Shown in pieces: positions 54,603 to 64,000 of a stretch of DNA of 64,000 nucleotides; position 1 is the stretch's first letter, and each line of letters begins with the position of its first letter. The DNA comes from Alphaproteobacteria bacterium (lineage in GTDB: Bacteria; Pseudomonadota; Alphaproteobacteria; Rhodospirillales; Casp-alpha2): contig JACNJX010000047.1 in the NCBI GenBank assembly GCA_014382345.1, forward strand, positions 1 through 64,000. The letters are read 5' to 3'. Made by a program: the position numbers and the translations under genes. Below the pieces are notes generated by a model. It saw only the letters and a program-made list of their open reading frames with translations, made no database searches and was not told the origin of the DNA.

Positions 54603-55162
54603 TACCCAATACCTTTCATGGCAAATCGCAATTGCTGAAGCTTGGTCCTCAGCGATGCATCGACCATTCGCGATCCGATTTTAACGATAAGGCCGCCGAG
54701 TACGCTTTCATCGACCTTGGCGTCGATGGCGACGTCGGACCCGATGGCCTTTTTCAATGATTTGCTGATGTCTTCCATTTGCGTGTCGTTCAGCGGCGCG
54801 GCCGTGACGACTTCGGCGGTGGATTCACCGCGCTTCAACGCCAGCAGCCCCTGATAGGCCGCGATCATAGCCTTGAGAGCGAACAGGCGGCGGTTTTGAG
54901 CGACCGTGCCGACGAAATTCCGGGTCAGTTCGCACATGCCGGCCTTTTCCAGAACGGCGGCCATGGCCCGACCCTGATCCCCGCGCGAAATGGCGGGCGA
55001 ACGGATCAGCCGCGTCAAGTCGTCGCTTGCCTCGATCATACGGGCAAGGCTTTCTAAGTCGCTCGCGACCTGATCCAGCAGCTTTTCCGCACTGGCAAGA
55101 TCAAAAAGCGCCGTCGCATAGCGACCGGCGAGGCCGGTAGCGCCTATCGTCTCCGCTGACAC
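54602..55162 (-). CDS. atpH: ATP synthase F1 delta subunit AtpH
   Basis: 186 residues from a GTG start with GAGG about ten bases upstream. Helical N-terminal domain [20 protein letters not shown] and [20 protein letters not shown], then the C-terminal ... [20 protein letters not shown], all typical of the peripheral-stalk delta/OSCP subunit that links F1 alpha to Fo b. First gene of the operon; its promoter must lie in the 260-base gap to the priA terminator. Genes for Fo are elsewhere, as is usual in alphaproteobacteria. Confidence 0.96.
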   Translation of the reverse strand: MSAETIGATGLAGRYATALFDLASAEKLLDQVASDLESLARMIEASDDLTRLIRSPAISRGDQGRAMAAVLEKAGMCELTRNFVGTVAQNRRLFALKAMIAAYQGLLALKRGESTAEVVTAAPLNDTQMEDISKSLKKAIGSDVAIDAKVDESVLGGLIVKIGSRMVDASLRTKLQQLRFAMKGIG

Positions 55163-55323
55163 CTGGAAATGTCCTCTTTAATATTCTTTTAGATCGAACG
55201 TTTGCGTCGAATTATCAGGCGCCTTCCGGCATCCTGGAGCTATCCTCCTGAAACGGGGCCTCCCCCGAATTCGCCCTTGTCGTAGCACACACGTTTCAGC
55301 CATGCAAGACGACTCCGGGAGCT

Positions 55324-55363
55324 TAAAAAACCCGCGGAAAACCAGTCATTTTCGTGGGTTTTT
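55324..55363 (-). terminator. Rho-independent terminator of priA (bidirectional-looking)
   Basis: A long AT-flanked stem: AAAAAACCCGCGGAAAA pairs with TTTTCGTGGGTTTTT. Read leftwards after priA it ends in TTTTTT, 60 bases past the priA stop. The plus strand also ends in T residues, so it can work both ways. Confidence 0.8.
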
Positions 55364-55422
55364 CGAGGCCGCTCCGAGGCCATGGGGAGCGCCGGGGCCG
55401 GTGAAATAATAACTGCGGATGC

Positions 55423-57615
55423 TCAGAGAAAGCTGTAGGGGTCTATATCGACCTGCACGCGGGTCTTTTTGGGCACCTTTGCGCGCGCCAGCCAGTCCCG
55501 GATCAGCGCCTGGATGTTGACGTCGCGGGCTGTCTTTAACAACAATCGCCTGCGGTGTTTGCCGCGCAGAAGCGCCATCGGCGCCGGCGCCGGGCCAAGC
55601 ACCATTACGGTATCGCCCACCGGCCGGGTGTAGCCCAGGCGGGTGGCGGCGGCATCGACGGCGCTTTCGTCCGTTCCCGACACGATCAACGCGGCCAAAC
55701 GCCCGAATGGCGGCATGGCGGCCATGCGCCGCCCGTCCGCTTCGGCGGTGAGGAATTGGTCCCGCCCCCCGGCTTTCAAAGCCTGCATGACGGGATGGTC
55801 CGGCATGTAGGTCTGTAGCAGCACCCGCCCTGGACGTTCGCCTCGCCCGGCCCGTCCCGCCACTTGATACAGCAGTTGATGGGTGCGTTCCGCCGCGCGC
55901 AGGTCGCCGCCGGTCAGCCCTAAATCCGCATCGACAGCGCCGACCAGGGTCAGCAGCGGAAAATGATACCCCTTGGCGACGATCTGGGTGCCGATGATCA
56001 GGTCCACGTCATGGTCCTCGATACGCCGCACCAGCGACGCCGCCGCGTCCGGCCCGGTGATGGTGTCGCTGGCGGCGACGACGGTACGGATATCGGGAAA
56101 CAGGCTTTCCACCTCTTCCGCCAGACGTTCGACGCCGGGGCCGCAGGCGGCAAAGGTGTCTTCGTTTTCGCATTCGGGGCATTGTTGGGGTTGGGACGCA
56201 TGATAGCCGCAGTGATGACATTGCAGTCTGCCGCCGCGCCGGTGTTCGACCAGCCACGCGGTGCAGCGCGGGCATTGCAACCGGTGCCCGCAAGTGCGGC
56301 ACAGTGTCAGCGGCGCATAGCCCCGCCGGTTGAGGAACAGCATGGCCTGTTCCCCGTCGGCGAAAGTTTTTTTGAGGGCGTCCTGCAGGGTGGGCGATAT
56401 CCAGCACTGAGACGGTGTTTTTTCCGCCCGCATGTCGATGGTGTCGACGTCCGGCAGCGCCGCATCGCCGTGGCGGTCGTGCAGATGGAGACTTTTGTAA
56501 CGCCCGCTCTCCACGTTGAGCACGGTTTCCAGCGCCGGTGTCGCCGAGGCCAGGATGATCGGGATTTCGCCCAACTGCGCGCGCACCACGGCCATGTCGC
56601 GGGCGTTGTAGATGACGCCGTCTTCCTGCTTGAACGAAGCGTCGTGTTCTTCGTCGGCGACGATAAGCTTCAAATTGGGGAACGGCAGGAACAGCGCCGA
56701 GCGCGCGCCGACCACCACACGGGTGCGGCCTTCGGCGACGGCGCGCCAGGTATCGCGGCGCTTGGCCGGGGTCAGGTCGGAATGCCATTCCACCGGTGCG
56801 CCGCCGAAGCGTTTCCAGAACCGCGCCAGCCACTGGGCGCTAAGGGCAATTTCCGGCAGAAGCACCAGTACCTGTCCATCTTGTTTAAGGGCTTCGGCGA
56901 CGGCTTGGAAATAGACTTCCGTTTTTCCGGACCCCGGCACGCCGTCCAGCAGGGTCACCGAAAATCCGCCTGTCTCCGTGGCTTTCTCAAGGCTGACGGC
57001 GGCCTTGCTCTGGTCCTCGGACAGCTCCGGCCCCGGCGTCGACCAGTCGGGCTCCGGTCCGGAGCCTGAAACATCGGGAGCCATGGTTACGGGCATGAGC
57101 ACGCCGGCCTCCGTTAGACTCTTGACGACGCCGGGGCTGGTGCCGGCTTCGCGCGCCAGTTCCGCCGCCGGCCGGGGCGGGCCTTCCTGGAGCACCTTGA
57201 GCACCCGTTCGCGGGCTTTGGTTTTTTTGAAATCGGCGGGGTCCGGGTGGGGCGCATAGGCCGTCACCGGTTTCGGCGGGGTGAGGGCGTCGGGTACGCT
57301 CATCGCCATTTTCAGCACCGCGCCCGGCGCACTCACGGTATAGCGCGCAACCCAGTCGACGAACCGGCGCATGATTTCGGGAAGGGGTGGCGCGTCGAGT
57401 CGTCCGATCACGTCTTTCAGTCTGGCGTCCGGGACATCGCCCAAGGCCTCTCCCCAGACGACGCCGATGGTGCGGCGCGGGCCGAAAGGCACGGCGACGA
57501 AATCGCCGTCGTTAAGGTCCATGCTTGCGGGCACCCGATAGTCATACGTGCCTCCAAGCGGCAGCGGCAGCATCACGGCTGTGGTTCGGGGCTTTGTTTC
57601 GGCGGGTGGCGTCAT
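55423..57615 (-). CDS. priA: Primosomal replication-restart helicase PriA
   Basis: 730 residues. N-terminal DNA-binding domain ([14 protein letters not shown]), winged helix, then SF2 helicase with Walker [22 protein letters not shown] ([14 protein letters not shown]), and two zinc-binding cysteine clusters ([34 protein letters not shown]) followed by [16 protein letters not shown] and [20 protein letters not shown]. PriA reloads DnaB at stalled forks. The VPGSGKT loop has Pro for the usual Thr. Divergent from the DUF484-xerC pair. Confidence 0.96.
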   Translation of the reverse strand: MTPPAETKPRTTAVMLPLPLGGTYDYRVPASMDLNDGDFVAVPFGPRRTIGVVWGEALGDVPDARLKDVIGRLDAPPLPEIMRRFVDWVARYTVSAPGAVLKMAMSVPDALTPPKPVTAYAPHPDPADFKKTKARERVLKVLQEGPPRPAAELAREAGTSPGVVKSLTEAGVLMPVTMAPDVSGSGPEPDWSTPGPELSEDQSKAAVSLEKATETGGFSVTLLDGVPGSGKTEVYFQAVAEALKQDGQVLVLLPEIALSAQWLARFWKRFGGAPVEWHSDLTPAKRRDTWRAVAEGRTRVVVGARSALFLPFPNLKLIVADEEHDASFKQEDGVIYNARDMAVVRAQLGEIPIILASATPALETVLNVESGRYKSLHLHDRHGDAALPDVDTIDMRAEKTPSQCWISPTLQDALKKTFADGEQAMLFLNRRGYAPLTLCRTCGHRLQCPRCTAWLVEHRRGGRLQCHHCGYHASQPQQCPECENEDTFAACGPGVERLAEEVESLFPDIRTVVAASDTITGPDAAASLVRRIEDHDVDLIIGTQIVAKGYHFPLLTLVGAVDADLGLTGGDLRAAERTHQLLYQVAGRAGRGERPGRVLLQTYMPDHPVMQALKAGGRDQFLTAEADGRRMAAMPPFGRLAALIVSGTDESAVDAAATRLGYTRPVGDTVMVLGPAPAPMALLRGKHRRRLLLKTARDVNIQALIRDWLARAKVPKKTRVQVDIDPYSFL

Positions 57616-57701
57616 CGGGTTCCGGCAGGGTTTTATGCTGTGTCTTTCAATTCTGGTTTATAATAGGCGATTCGCGAAATCTGGCGAGGCTTCCGGCACA
57701 C

Positions 57702-58448
57702 ATGGATCAAAAAAACAGTTCTTCCGCTATCGAAACAGCTTCTTCCGGTGAAGGGGGCATCTCAGCCGATGATGTCATCGCCTACCTGGAAGACCATCCC
57801 GATTTTTTTGCAGGCCGTCAGGACCTGTTGTCGAAAATGACGGCGCCGTCGCGCTGGACCGGAGACGGGGTCGTCGATATGCAGCACTTCCTGGCCGACC
57901 GCAGGCTTCGGGAAATCGATGACCTGCGCAATTGCGCGCAAGAGGTGATCGAGACCAGCCGCTCCAACATGTCGGTGCAGACCCGGACCCATGCCGCCGT
58001 GCTGGCGTTGTTGTGGGCGTCTGACATGGACCAGCTTTTGCGCGTCATCGGCGATGACCTGCCGTTGTTGCTGGACGTGGACATGGTGATTCTGGGATTC
58101 GAGACTCCCGGCCTGGTGACCAATGCTCCGATGGCGGAGGAAGTCGATATCCGTCTTCTCGGCATCGGCGACGTGGACCGGATTCTGGGGCCGGAGGAAA
58201 ACGTTGTTCTGATGCGCGACTTGAACGAGGGGCCGGATGGCGGCAGTGACTTGTTCGGGGAGGCGTCCGGGCTGGTGCGCTCGGCCGGCTTGGCGCGCTT
58301 GTGTTCCGGGCAGGGCATTCCCGTCGGGTTTATGGGGCTGGGGTCACGCGGGGAAGTCTTCAATCCCGGACAGGGAACCGAGCTGATCAGCTTCTTGGCC
58401 AGGGCCATGGAAACCTGCCTGCACCGGGCGGCGGGGAATGAAGCCTGA
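57702..58448 (+). CDS. DUF484 family protein
   Basis: 248 residues from ATG 57702. N-terminal DUF484 pattern ISADDVIAYLEDHPDFFAGR and DMQHFLADRRLREIDDLRNC, a coiled-coil segment, then a GAF-like C-terminal half (LLDVDMVILGFETPGLV, GQGIPVGFMGLGSRGEVFNP). In many Proteobacteria this gene sits just upstream of xerC, as here with an 11-base overlap. Its role is not established; cytoplasmic and soluble by sequence. Confidence 0.92.
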   Translation: MDQKNSSSAIETASSGEGGISADDVIAYLEDHPDFFAGRQDLLSKMTAPSRWTGDGVVDMQHFLADRRLREIDDLRNCAQEVIETSRSNMSVQTRTHAAVLALLWASDMDQLLRVIGDDLPLLLDVDMVILGFETPGLVTNAPMAEEVDIRLLGIGDVDRILGPEENVVLMRDLNEGPDGGSDLFGEASGLVRSAGLARLCSGQGIPVGFMGLGSRGEVFNPGQGTELISFLARAMETCLHRAAGNEA

Positions 58449-59409
58449 ATTTGACAAGGAGCTAGTCACGGAACCGCCCGTGGAACCAGCCGTGGCGGCT
58501 GCCGTCGGCGACTGGCGGGAATGGCTGGCCTTTGAGCGCAGGATTTCACCGCACACGCTGGACGCCTATAGCCGCGATCTGCAAAAGTTTTTTCGTTTTA
58601 TTTCCGGCCACCTGGGCTTCCCGCCGGGTTTAAGCGACCTGAATGACCTTAAACCCCAGGACTTCCGTGGCTACCTGGCGGCCCGCCACGCAGATGGCTT
58701 GGCCCGGTCTTCGACGGCCAGGGCGATGTCCACCTTGCGAAATTTTTTCAAGTTCCTGGAACACCGGGGACTGGCGGAAAATGCCGCCATCACCGCCGTC
58801 AAAACACCAAAGCCGCCGCGCTCGGTGCCGAAGGCGCTGGACGAATTGTCCGCCTTTGAGGTCATCGAGATCATCGGCGATCTTCAGGAAGAGCCGTGGC
58901 TGGGAAAACGCGACACGGCGGTGGTGCTCTTATTATATGGCTGCGGCCTGCGTCTCGGCGAGGCGCTGGGGCTTAATCTGGGACAGGCGCCGGGGCGGGA
59001 CGACAATCCGGATTCCATCGTCGTTACCGGCAAGGGCGACAAGCAACGCCTAGTGCCGGTACTGCCCATAGTCGCCAGCGCCATCGAAGATTATATCGAA
59101 GCCTGCCCCCATGATTTGATTGATGCCGGCCCGTTGTTCGTCGGCAAGCGGGGCAAGCGGTTGACCTCGCGCATCATCCAGCGCCAGATGGCGTTGCTGC
59201 GGGCTCAGTTGGGCCTGCCGGACACGGCGACGCCGCACGCGCTGCGCCACAGCTTCGCCACCCATCTGCTTGCCGGCGGCGGCGATTTGCGCACCATTCA
59301 GGAACTTCTGGGCCATGCCTCGCTCAGCACCACCCAGCGTTATACCGAGGTCGATGCGGAACGGCTGAGGTCAGTCTATGACGGAGCCCATCCCCGCGCC
59401 CGGCGCTAA
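58438..59409 (+). CDS. xerC: Tyrosine recombinase XerC
   Basis: 323 residues. N-terminal SAM-like core-binding domain (FERRISPHTLDAYSRDLQKF) and C-terminal catalytic domain with Arg172 in GCGLRLGEAL, HALRH (His267, Arg270), LLGHASLSTTQRYTEVD with the nucleophile Tyr302. It resolves chromosome dimers at dif with XerD. Start ATG 58438 lies inside the end of the DUF484 gene, a coupling kept in many genomes. A XerD assignment is less likely given that neighbour. Confidence 0.93.
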   Translation: MKPEFDKELVTEPPVEPAVAAAVGDWREWLAFERRISPHTLDAYSRDLQKFFRFISGHLGFPPGLSDLNDLKPQDFRGYLAARHADGLARSSTARAMSTLRNFFKFLEHRGLAENAAITAVKTPKPPRSVPKALDELSAFEVIEIIGDLQEEPWLGKRDTAVVLLLYGCGLRLGEALGLNLGQAPGRDDNPDSIVVTGKGDKQRLVPVLPIVASAIEDYIEACPHDLIDAGPLFVGKRGKRLTSRIIQRQMALLRAQLGLPDTATPHALRHSFATHLLAGGGDLRTIQELLGHASLSTTQRYTEVDAERLRSVYDGAHPRARR

Positions 59410-59511
59410 AGGCAGGTATTGAAGCAATACCTCTGTAGCACTGGCGTACCACCCGGACAGTGCGCTCAAGGAATATGCTTCGCCTTCAATCAATTCCTTG
59501 GGGAGATAAAA

Positions 59512-60447
59512 GTGAAAAAATTATTTATTGCATTGTCGATGGCGGCTTTGATTTCCAGCGCGTTCGAGCCGGCCGGTTCGGTTCAGGCGTCCCACAATGA
59601 CGATCACAAGATGAAGCCGTTTGTCCTGGCCTCCACGTCATCGGGCGATATGGCGGGCATCGTCGCCGACGTGACCAACAAACTGAAAGGCGCCGGATTC
59701 GAAATCGCGGGCTCCTATTCGCCCTATCCGGCGGCTACCATCATTGTCGTGACCAACGACGCCCTGAAAAAAGCCGTCGCCAAGTCCGACTTCGGCGGCT
59801 ACGGCGCGGCGCAGCGGGTTTCGGTGACCAAGGTTAAGGACCAACTCCAGGTCGCCTACACCAACCCCACTTACATGGCGTCCGCCTATCGCATGAAGGA
59901 CAAATTGTCCGATGCCGCCGGCCGTCTGGCGAGTGCGCTGGGCAAGGGCAAGGAATACGGGCCCGATGACGATGACGCCATGAACGACGAAGACCTGCGC
60001 GAATACCAGTATATGTTCGGCATGGAGGACTTTACCGACCATTTCCTGATGGGCGAACACACAAGTTTTGAGGCGGCGGTTAATACGGTGGAAAAGAACC
60101 TGGCCGCCGGCGTTTCCGGTGTCACCAAGGTTTACCGCATCGATATTCCGGGCAAGAAGGAAACCGTGTTCGGCGTCGCCATGAAGGGCAAGACGGAACA
60201 GGAAAAAGATCAGGACGACAAATACCTGATGAGCGAAATCGATTTCAAGCCGGTCCGCTCGACGGCCCATTTGCCCTATGAACTGCTGGTCAGCGGCACC
60301 AAGGTCTATTCGCAGTCGGCCCGCTTCCGCATTGCCATCAATTTCCCCGATCTGTCGATGATGGGCTCTAACAGCTTCATGAATATCATGGGCGCGCCCG
60401 ATGCCATCAAGGGGGCCTTGTCGGCCGTCGCCGGCGGCAAAAAATAA
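59512..60447 (+). CDS. Secreted protein of unknown function
   Basis: 311 residues from GTG 59512, with GGGGAG six bases upstream. Signal peptide KKLFIALSMAALISSAFEPA, cut near residue 25-29 (VQA-SHNDD). The mature part starts with HNDDHKMKPFVLASTSSGDM, and the middle has FGGYGAAQRVSVTKVKDQLQ then VAYTNPTYMASAYRMKDKLS. It has no Cys or metal motif and appears soluble and periplasmic. The first ~110 mature residues vaguely recall the small DUF302 fold, without certainty. Between xerC and a convergent MFS gene. Confidence 0.75.
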   Translation: MKKLFIALSMAALISSAFEPAGSVQASHNDDHKMKPFVLASTSSGDMAGIVADVTNKLKGAGFEIAGSYSPYPAATIIVVTNDALKKAVAKSDFGGYGAAQRVSVTKVKDQLQVAYTNPTYMASAYRMKDKLSDAAGRLASALGKGKEYGPDDDDAMNDEDLREYQYMFGMEDFTDHFLMGEHTSFEAAVNTVEKNLAAGVSGVTKVYRIDIPGKKETVFGVAMKGKTEQEKDQDDKYLMSEIDFKPVRSTAHLPYELLVSGTKVYSQSARFRIAINFPDLSMMGSNSFMNIMGAPDAIKGALSAVAGGKK

Positions 60448-60450
60448 GGC

Positions 60451-61725
60451 TTAACCTGGCTTTTTCCGCTCGCGCAGCAGGGCCAGCGCGAGCGGCCCCA
60501 GGGCGACGACGGCGCCGGTAAAGGCGAAGGCCCAGCCCCAGGAGGCGACGGTTTCACCGCCGATTCCATCCGGGCTGGTCAGGTCGAGCATGACGCCGAA
60601 CATCAACGGGCCGGCGAACGAGCCCATGAAGCCGATGCACGAATGCACGGCCATGGTGGCGCCACGGTAACCTTCGGGCGCCGCTGCCACCACGCCCGCC
60701 GTGATGGATGCGGAATCGCCGGTCACCGTGATGCCGTAGACCATGGCCAGGGCGATGACGATCCAGAACGGCCACTCCGCCGAAAACCCGAGCAGGCAGG
60801 CCATCACGGCTGACGACAGCATTACGATGGTGATGGTGCGATGCCGCCCGATGCGTCTGGACAGTTCGTTGCCCAGCACACTGGACGGCATGCCCAGGAG
60901 GTTGATGGAGGCGGCAATCGCCGTGGCGCTCCAGATTTCCAAAGTCAGGAAGCCGTCTTGCGGCCCCGTGGCGGCGGCGAACACCAAATAGGCGACGATC
61001 CACGAGCGTAGCGCGAACAGCTCGAAATTATGCGCCGTATAAGCCAGCACATAGCCCATGGCGGCGCGGCATCGCAGCACCGGACGAAAGTCCAGCAAAT
61101 GTGTGTCCGGCGTGTCGCCCATGGCCGGATCGCGGGCGGGCAGGGCCATGGAAGATATGGCGATGGCGATCAGCGGCGCCACGGCCGTCAGCGCAAAGGC
61201 CCAATGCCAGTCCCATCCCGTCGCGATGACACCGGCCAGATAATAGGACGCCGCCGTGCCGATGCCGAAGCTCGATGTGTAGAAGGCGACGGCGCGGCTT
61301 TGGTCGTCGTTGCCGGTGGTGGCTTTGAGGTGATCGCTGAGCAGCTTCAGTCCCGGCATGTAGGAACCCGCCAGCGCGATCCCGCTGATGGCGCGAAACA
61401 GCATGGCGGTCCAGAAACCGTCCGTCAGAAATGCGAACCCGGCGCTGGAGAGGGCGGCCAGCAACAGGCACAGGTAATAGATTCTGCGCGGAGATACCCG
61501 GTCGGTGAGGCTGACCAGAACCGGAACGGCGCTCAGGTAACCGGCGAAATAGATGCCGTTGATCCACCCGGCGTCGGTGTTGCTCAATTGCCATTCGGAG
61601 ATGAAGGTCGGCAGCAACGCCGGAAAGGTCGCGACCCCGATCATTGAAAAAATTTCGGCGACACAGATGGCGGTAATCAGCCCTGTCGGCGACAGGCGGG
61701 AAGGCTTGAAAGGCTCGATTTGCAT
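60451..61725 (-). CDS. Major facilitator superfamily transporter
   Basis: 424 residues from ATG 61725, about 12 membrane helices. MFS motif A-like loop VSLTDRVSPRRIYYLCLLLA sits between TM2 and TM3, and ISGIALAGSYMPGLKLLSDH between TM4 and TM5. The halves are separated by a cytoplasmic loop near residue 205 (PARDPAMGDTPDTHLLDFRP). An inner-membrane permease of the YbfB/CynX-like kind; substrate unknown. Convergent with the secreted-protein gene; 3 bases separate the stops. Confidence 0.88.
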   Translation of the reverse strand: MQIEPFKPSRLSPTGLITAICVAEIFSMIGVATFPALLPTFISEWQLSNTDAGWINGIYFAGYLSAVPVLVSLTDRVSPRRIYYLCLLLAALSSAGFAFLTDGFWTAMLFRAISGIALAGSYMPGLKLLSDHLKATTGNDDQSRAVAFYTSSFGIGTAASYYLAGVIATGWDWHWAFALTAVAPLIAIAISSMALPARDPAMGDTPDTHLLDFRPVLRCRAAMGYVLAYTAHNFELFALRSWIVAYLVFAAATGPQDGFLTLEIWSATAIAASINLLGMPSSVLGNELSRRIGRHRTITIVMLSSAVMACLLGFSAEWPFWIVIALAMVYGITVTGDSASITAGVVAAAPEGYRGATMAVHSCIGFMGSFAGPLMFGVMLDLTSPDGIGGETVASWGWAFAFTGAVVALGPLALALLRERKKPG

Positions 61726-61797
61726 AGCCCAGAGTGTAGGCAAGGCAAACCCCGCCCTCAAACAAATTAGCCCTTAATCGTTTTAACGGGCCTTCGC

Positions 61798-62157
61798 TCA
61801 GGCATGTTCGACCCAGTCGTGGGCAGCGTCGCGTTCGGCGATGTCGAAAAAACGAATCTCGCCCTTGGTCAGAGCATCGAAAACTTTGGCGGAAACCTCT
61901 TCCCAGCGCCTGTTGCCGACCATGGCGACACACTCGAAATCGTTCCAGTGTTTGAGGCCGAAGGCGAAGTCATCCCACGCGGCCATCATTTCCCAGCCCT
62001 CGAAGTTTTCCATATCGACGAACAGGCGCAGCCGCCCATAATTGGTGATCGCTCTTTCCAGCCGGGGCGTCAGTTCCTTGTAATCGTCATCGTTGAGCGT
62101 GCCGGACGCACGGACATAAAACCGCCGGCCTCTGCTCTCAGGCAGAACCTCAAACAC
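61798..62157 (-). CDS. SpoIIAA-like (STAS-related) family protein
   Basis: 119 residues from GTG 62157, which has GGAGG eight bases upstream; a longer frame to 62190 lacks a ribosome-binding site. The pattern FEVLPESRGRRFYVRASGTL, RLRLFVDMENFEGWEMMAAW, DFECVAMVGNRRWEEVSAKV and GEIRFFDIAERDAAHDWVEH is that of the SpoIIAA-like family (STAS fold, often a lipid- or partner-binding module). Soluble, cytoplasmic. Role unknown; no anti-sigma partner lies nearby. Confidence 0.85.
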   Translation of the reverse strand: MFEVLPESRGRRFYVRASGTLNDDDYKELTPRLERAITNYGRLRLFVDMENFEGWEMMAAWDDFAFGLKHWNDFECVAMVGNRRWEEVSAKVFDALTKGEIRFFDIAERDAAHDWVEHA

Positions 62158-62442
62158 GCGCCTCTCCTCCCTTGGAAACTTGGGGCACACACATCAACCG
62201 GCACGGCAGGTTGCTTTCCGTGCCTAGGATGAAGTGTAGCCGAATCGGGGAAGCCGCGCCTTGATCTGGATCAGTCTGGCGGTTTCGGCGGTTCCGGGGA
62301 CAGACGCGGCCCGCCTCCGGGAATGATGCGGGGCGGCAGGCCACCGCCCCGGCGTTGACCCCGCACCCATCAGCCGATGAAAAAATCCCCACCGTCGGCG
62401 CATCCTGCGATGGCCGTTTGATCCCATAAGTGTGGGTTCCCG

Positions 62443-63852
62443 TCAGATGTGAACCGCCCGCCCGCCGACGGCGAGCGCCGCTTCCTTGACGGCTTCCGAC
62501 AGGCCCGGATGGCCGTGGCAGATGCGGGCGATATCTTCGGCGCTGGCACTCAGTTCCATGGCGACGACGACCTCTTGGATCAGGTCTCCCGCCTGGGGGC
62601 CGACGATATGGCAGCCCAGCACGGCGTCGGTGGTGGCATCGGCGAGGATTTTCACGAAACCGTCGCTGTCGGCATTACAGCGCGCGCGGGAATTGGCGGT
62701 GAACGGGAACTTGCCAACGGTGTAGGCGGTGCCGGCCAATTTAAGTTGTTCTTCGGTCTTGCCTACACTGGCGGCTTCGGGCCAGGTGTAGACAATGCCG
62801 GGGATGGCGTCGTAATCGATGTGCCCGGATTGTCCGGCCATGATCTCGGCGCAGACGACGCCTTCGTCTTCGGCCTTGTGGGCCAGCATCATCCCGCCGA
62901 TGACGTCGCCGATGGCGAAGATGCCTTCGACGTTGGTCTGGAAATCCTCATCGACCTTGATGAAGCCGCGCTCATCCATCTCGACTCCGGCATTTTCAAG
63001 GCCCAGCCCTTCGGTGTAGGGCTTGCGGCCGATGGCGACCAGGACCACATCGGCTTTCAGTGTTTCCTTCTTGCCCCCGGAAACGGGTTCCATTGTCAGG
63101 CTGACGCCGGTTTTGGATGCCTTGGCTCCTGTCACCTTGGTTGACAGCTTGAACGTCATGCCCTGTTTGGAAAGCGTCCGCTTCATCTGTTTTGACGTCT
63201 CGGTGTCCATGCCGGGCAGAATATGATCAAGGAATTCGATCACGGTAACCTCGGTTCCAAGCCGGCGCCAGACAGAGCCCAGTTCCAGCCCGATCACGCC
63301 GGCGCCGACGACTGCCAGGGTCTTGGGAACGTTGGCCAAAGCCAGCGCGCCGGTGGAACTGACGATCTGCTTCTCATCGATGGTGACACCGGGCAGCGGC
63401 ATCACATCAGAGCCGGTGGCGATGAGGATGTTGTCGGTTTTCAGCGGTTGCTTCTTCGCGCTTTTTTTCGGCGGTTTGACCGTCACGCCTCCCGCGCCGG
63501 TGATCTGGCCTTCGCCGACGTGATAGTCGATCTTGTTCTTCTTCATCAGGAATTCGATGCCTTGGGTCAGGTCCAGGACGACCTTTTTCTTCCTGCCCAT
63601 CATGGTCTTCAGGTCGAGCGACACCTTGACCTTGATGCCGTGGTGGTCGAATTCCGTGGTCGCCATCTCGTAATGGTGCGACGACTGAAGCAATGCCTTC
63701 GACGGGATGCAGCCGACGTTGAGGCAGGTGCCGCCCAGCGCGCCGCGTTTCTCGACGATGGCGGTTTTCAGGCCCAGTTGCGCCGCGCGGATGGCGGCGA
63801 CATAACCGCCTGGGCCGCCGCCGATGACGATCAGGTCGTATGCGTCGCTCAT
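62443..63852 (-). CDS. lpd: Dihydrolipoyl dehydrogenase (E3)
   Basis: 469 residues. FAD site IVIGGGPGGYVAAIRAAQLG; redox disulfide in GGTCLNVGCIPSKALLQ (residues ~42 and 47); NAD site VVGAGVIGLELGSVWRRLG; second FAD motif GIFAIGDVIGGMMLAHKAED; C-terminal catalytic His-Glu in CHGHPGLSEAVKEAALAVGG. It reoxidises lipoamide of 2-oxoacid dehydrogenases. A Lys-rich insert (KPPKKSAKKQPLKT) lies near residue 130. It follows the E2 gene by 16 bases in the same direction, so it probably belongs to 2-oxoglutarate dehydrogenase. Confidence 0.97.
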   Translation of the reverse strand: MSDAYDLIVIGGGPGGYVAAIRAAQLGLKTAIVEKRGALGGTCLNVGCIPSKALLQSSHHYEMATTEFDHHGIKVKVSLDLKTMMGRKKKVVLDLTQGIEFLMKKNKIDYHVGEGQITGAGGVTVKPPKKSAKKQPLKTDNILIATGSDVMPLPGVTIDEKQIVSSTGALALANVPKTLAVVGAGVIGLELGSVWRRLGTEVTVIEFLDHILPGMDTETSKQMKRTLSKQGMTFKLSTKVTGAKASKTGVSLTMEPVSGGKKETLKADVVLVAIGRKPYTEGLGLENAGVEMDERGFIKVDEDFQTNVEGIFAIGDVIGGMMLAHKAEDEGVVCAEIMAGQSGHIDYDAIPGIVYTWPEAASVGKTEEQLKLAGTAYTVGKFPFTANSRARCNADSDGFVKILADATTDAVLGCHIVGPQAGDLIQEVVVAMELSASAEDIARICHGHPGLSEAVKEAALAVGGRAVHI

Positions 63853-63868
63853 GGCCGGGCTCCTTTAT

Positions 63869-64000
63869 CTAGACGTTGATCAAAATACGCTCGGGGTTTT
63901 CGATGCATTCCTTCATGCGGACCAGGAACGATACCGCTTCGCGGCCATCGACGATGCGGTGATCGTAGCTCAGCGCCAAATACATCATCGGGCGGATGAC
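63869..64000 (-). CDS. sucB: Dihydrolipoamide succinyltransferase (E2 of 2-oxoglutarate dehydrogenase), C-terminal end only
   Basis: The last 43 codons of a gene that continues beyond the window. They encode [20 protein letters not shown] followed by [20 protein letters not shown] and a final Val. DHRIVDG is the acyltransferase active site, with its catalytic His, and [11 protein letters not shown] is typical of the succinyl (odhB/sucB) branch rather than the acetyl branch. E2 passes succinyl groups to CoA. lpd follows 16 bases later, giving an E2-E3 pair. Confidence 0.92.
   Translation of the reverse strand, partial: VIRPMMYLALSYDHRIVDGREAVSFLVRMKECIENPERILINV

Overview
The window is an ordinary-looking stretch of chromosome from an alphaproteobacterium, most likely of the Rhodospirillales type. 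I infer this from high-GC coding DNA, an atpHAGDC operon lacking the Fo genes, ArsR-methyltransferase/metF/metH gene order, trxB followed by an LsrB/VtlR-type LysR gene, the yqeY-dnaG-rpoD block and an adjacent lpd/sucB pair. I see no rRNA, CRISPR array, prophage or insertion sequence. About 60 protein genes, one tRNA and one candidate small RNA are supported.

Layout. 0-6.5 kb: the end of groEL, a CaCA exchanger, a DsbA-like oxidoreductase, a 3-hydroxyisobutyrate-dehydrogenase-type reductase and a long DinG-type Fe-S helicase. 6.5-13.7 kb: a secreted protein, then an operon running leftwards (ArsR-methyltransferase fusion, metF, metH) that remakes methionine, with a palindrome in its promoter. 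13.8-15.4 kb: mlaA-mlaC of the outer-membrane lipid-transport system. 15.7-23.4 kb: ettA, a membrane-anchored DnaQ-like exonuclease, a CBS-DUF294 protein and a sodium/solute symporter with a structured leader, followed by a small membrane protein and a TPR protein. 23.4-25.2 kb: small membrane proteins, a TauD-type dioxygenase and a CAT-anticodon tRNA. 25.3-30.2 kb: yqeY, dnaG and rpoD on the minus strand. 30.4-36.4 kb: carA, a 33-codon membrane ORF, carB, greA, a DUF2892 protein and an Lrp-type regulator. 36.5-38.8 kb: trxB, the LysR gene and a free-standing RNA unit. 38.8-44.6 kb: an EF-G-like GTPase, and a three-gene operon of a cupredoxin, a secreted protein and a receptor adenylate cyclase. 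44.6-50.1 kb: aspartate aminotransferase, a methyltransferase, uvrB, a dienelactone-hydrolase-like secreted protein and a SixA-like phosphatase. 50.2-55.2 kb: atpHAGDC. 55.4-64 kb: priA, DUF484-xerC, a secreted protein, an MFS transporter, a SpoIIAA-like protein, lpd and the end of sucB.

The parts most worth following up are: (i) the 38.5-38.8 kb RNA, which has its own terminator, several hairpins with C-rich loops resembling anti-Shine-Dalgarno sites, and a T-N11-A LysR-type palindrome upstream, next to the LsrB/VtlR-like regulator gene; (ii) the 33-codon single-membrane-span ORF coupled by overlapping stop/start codons to both carA and carB; (iii) the amicyanin-like cupredoxin / secreted protein / adenylate cyclase operon with an inverted repeat before it; (iv) the exonuclease / CBS-DUF294 / symporter module. 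All functions are read from motifs and context; no database search was possible.
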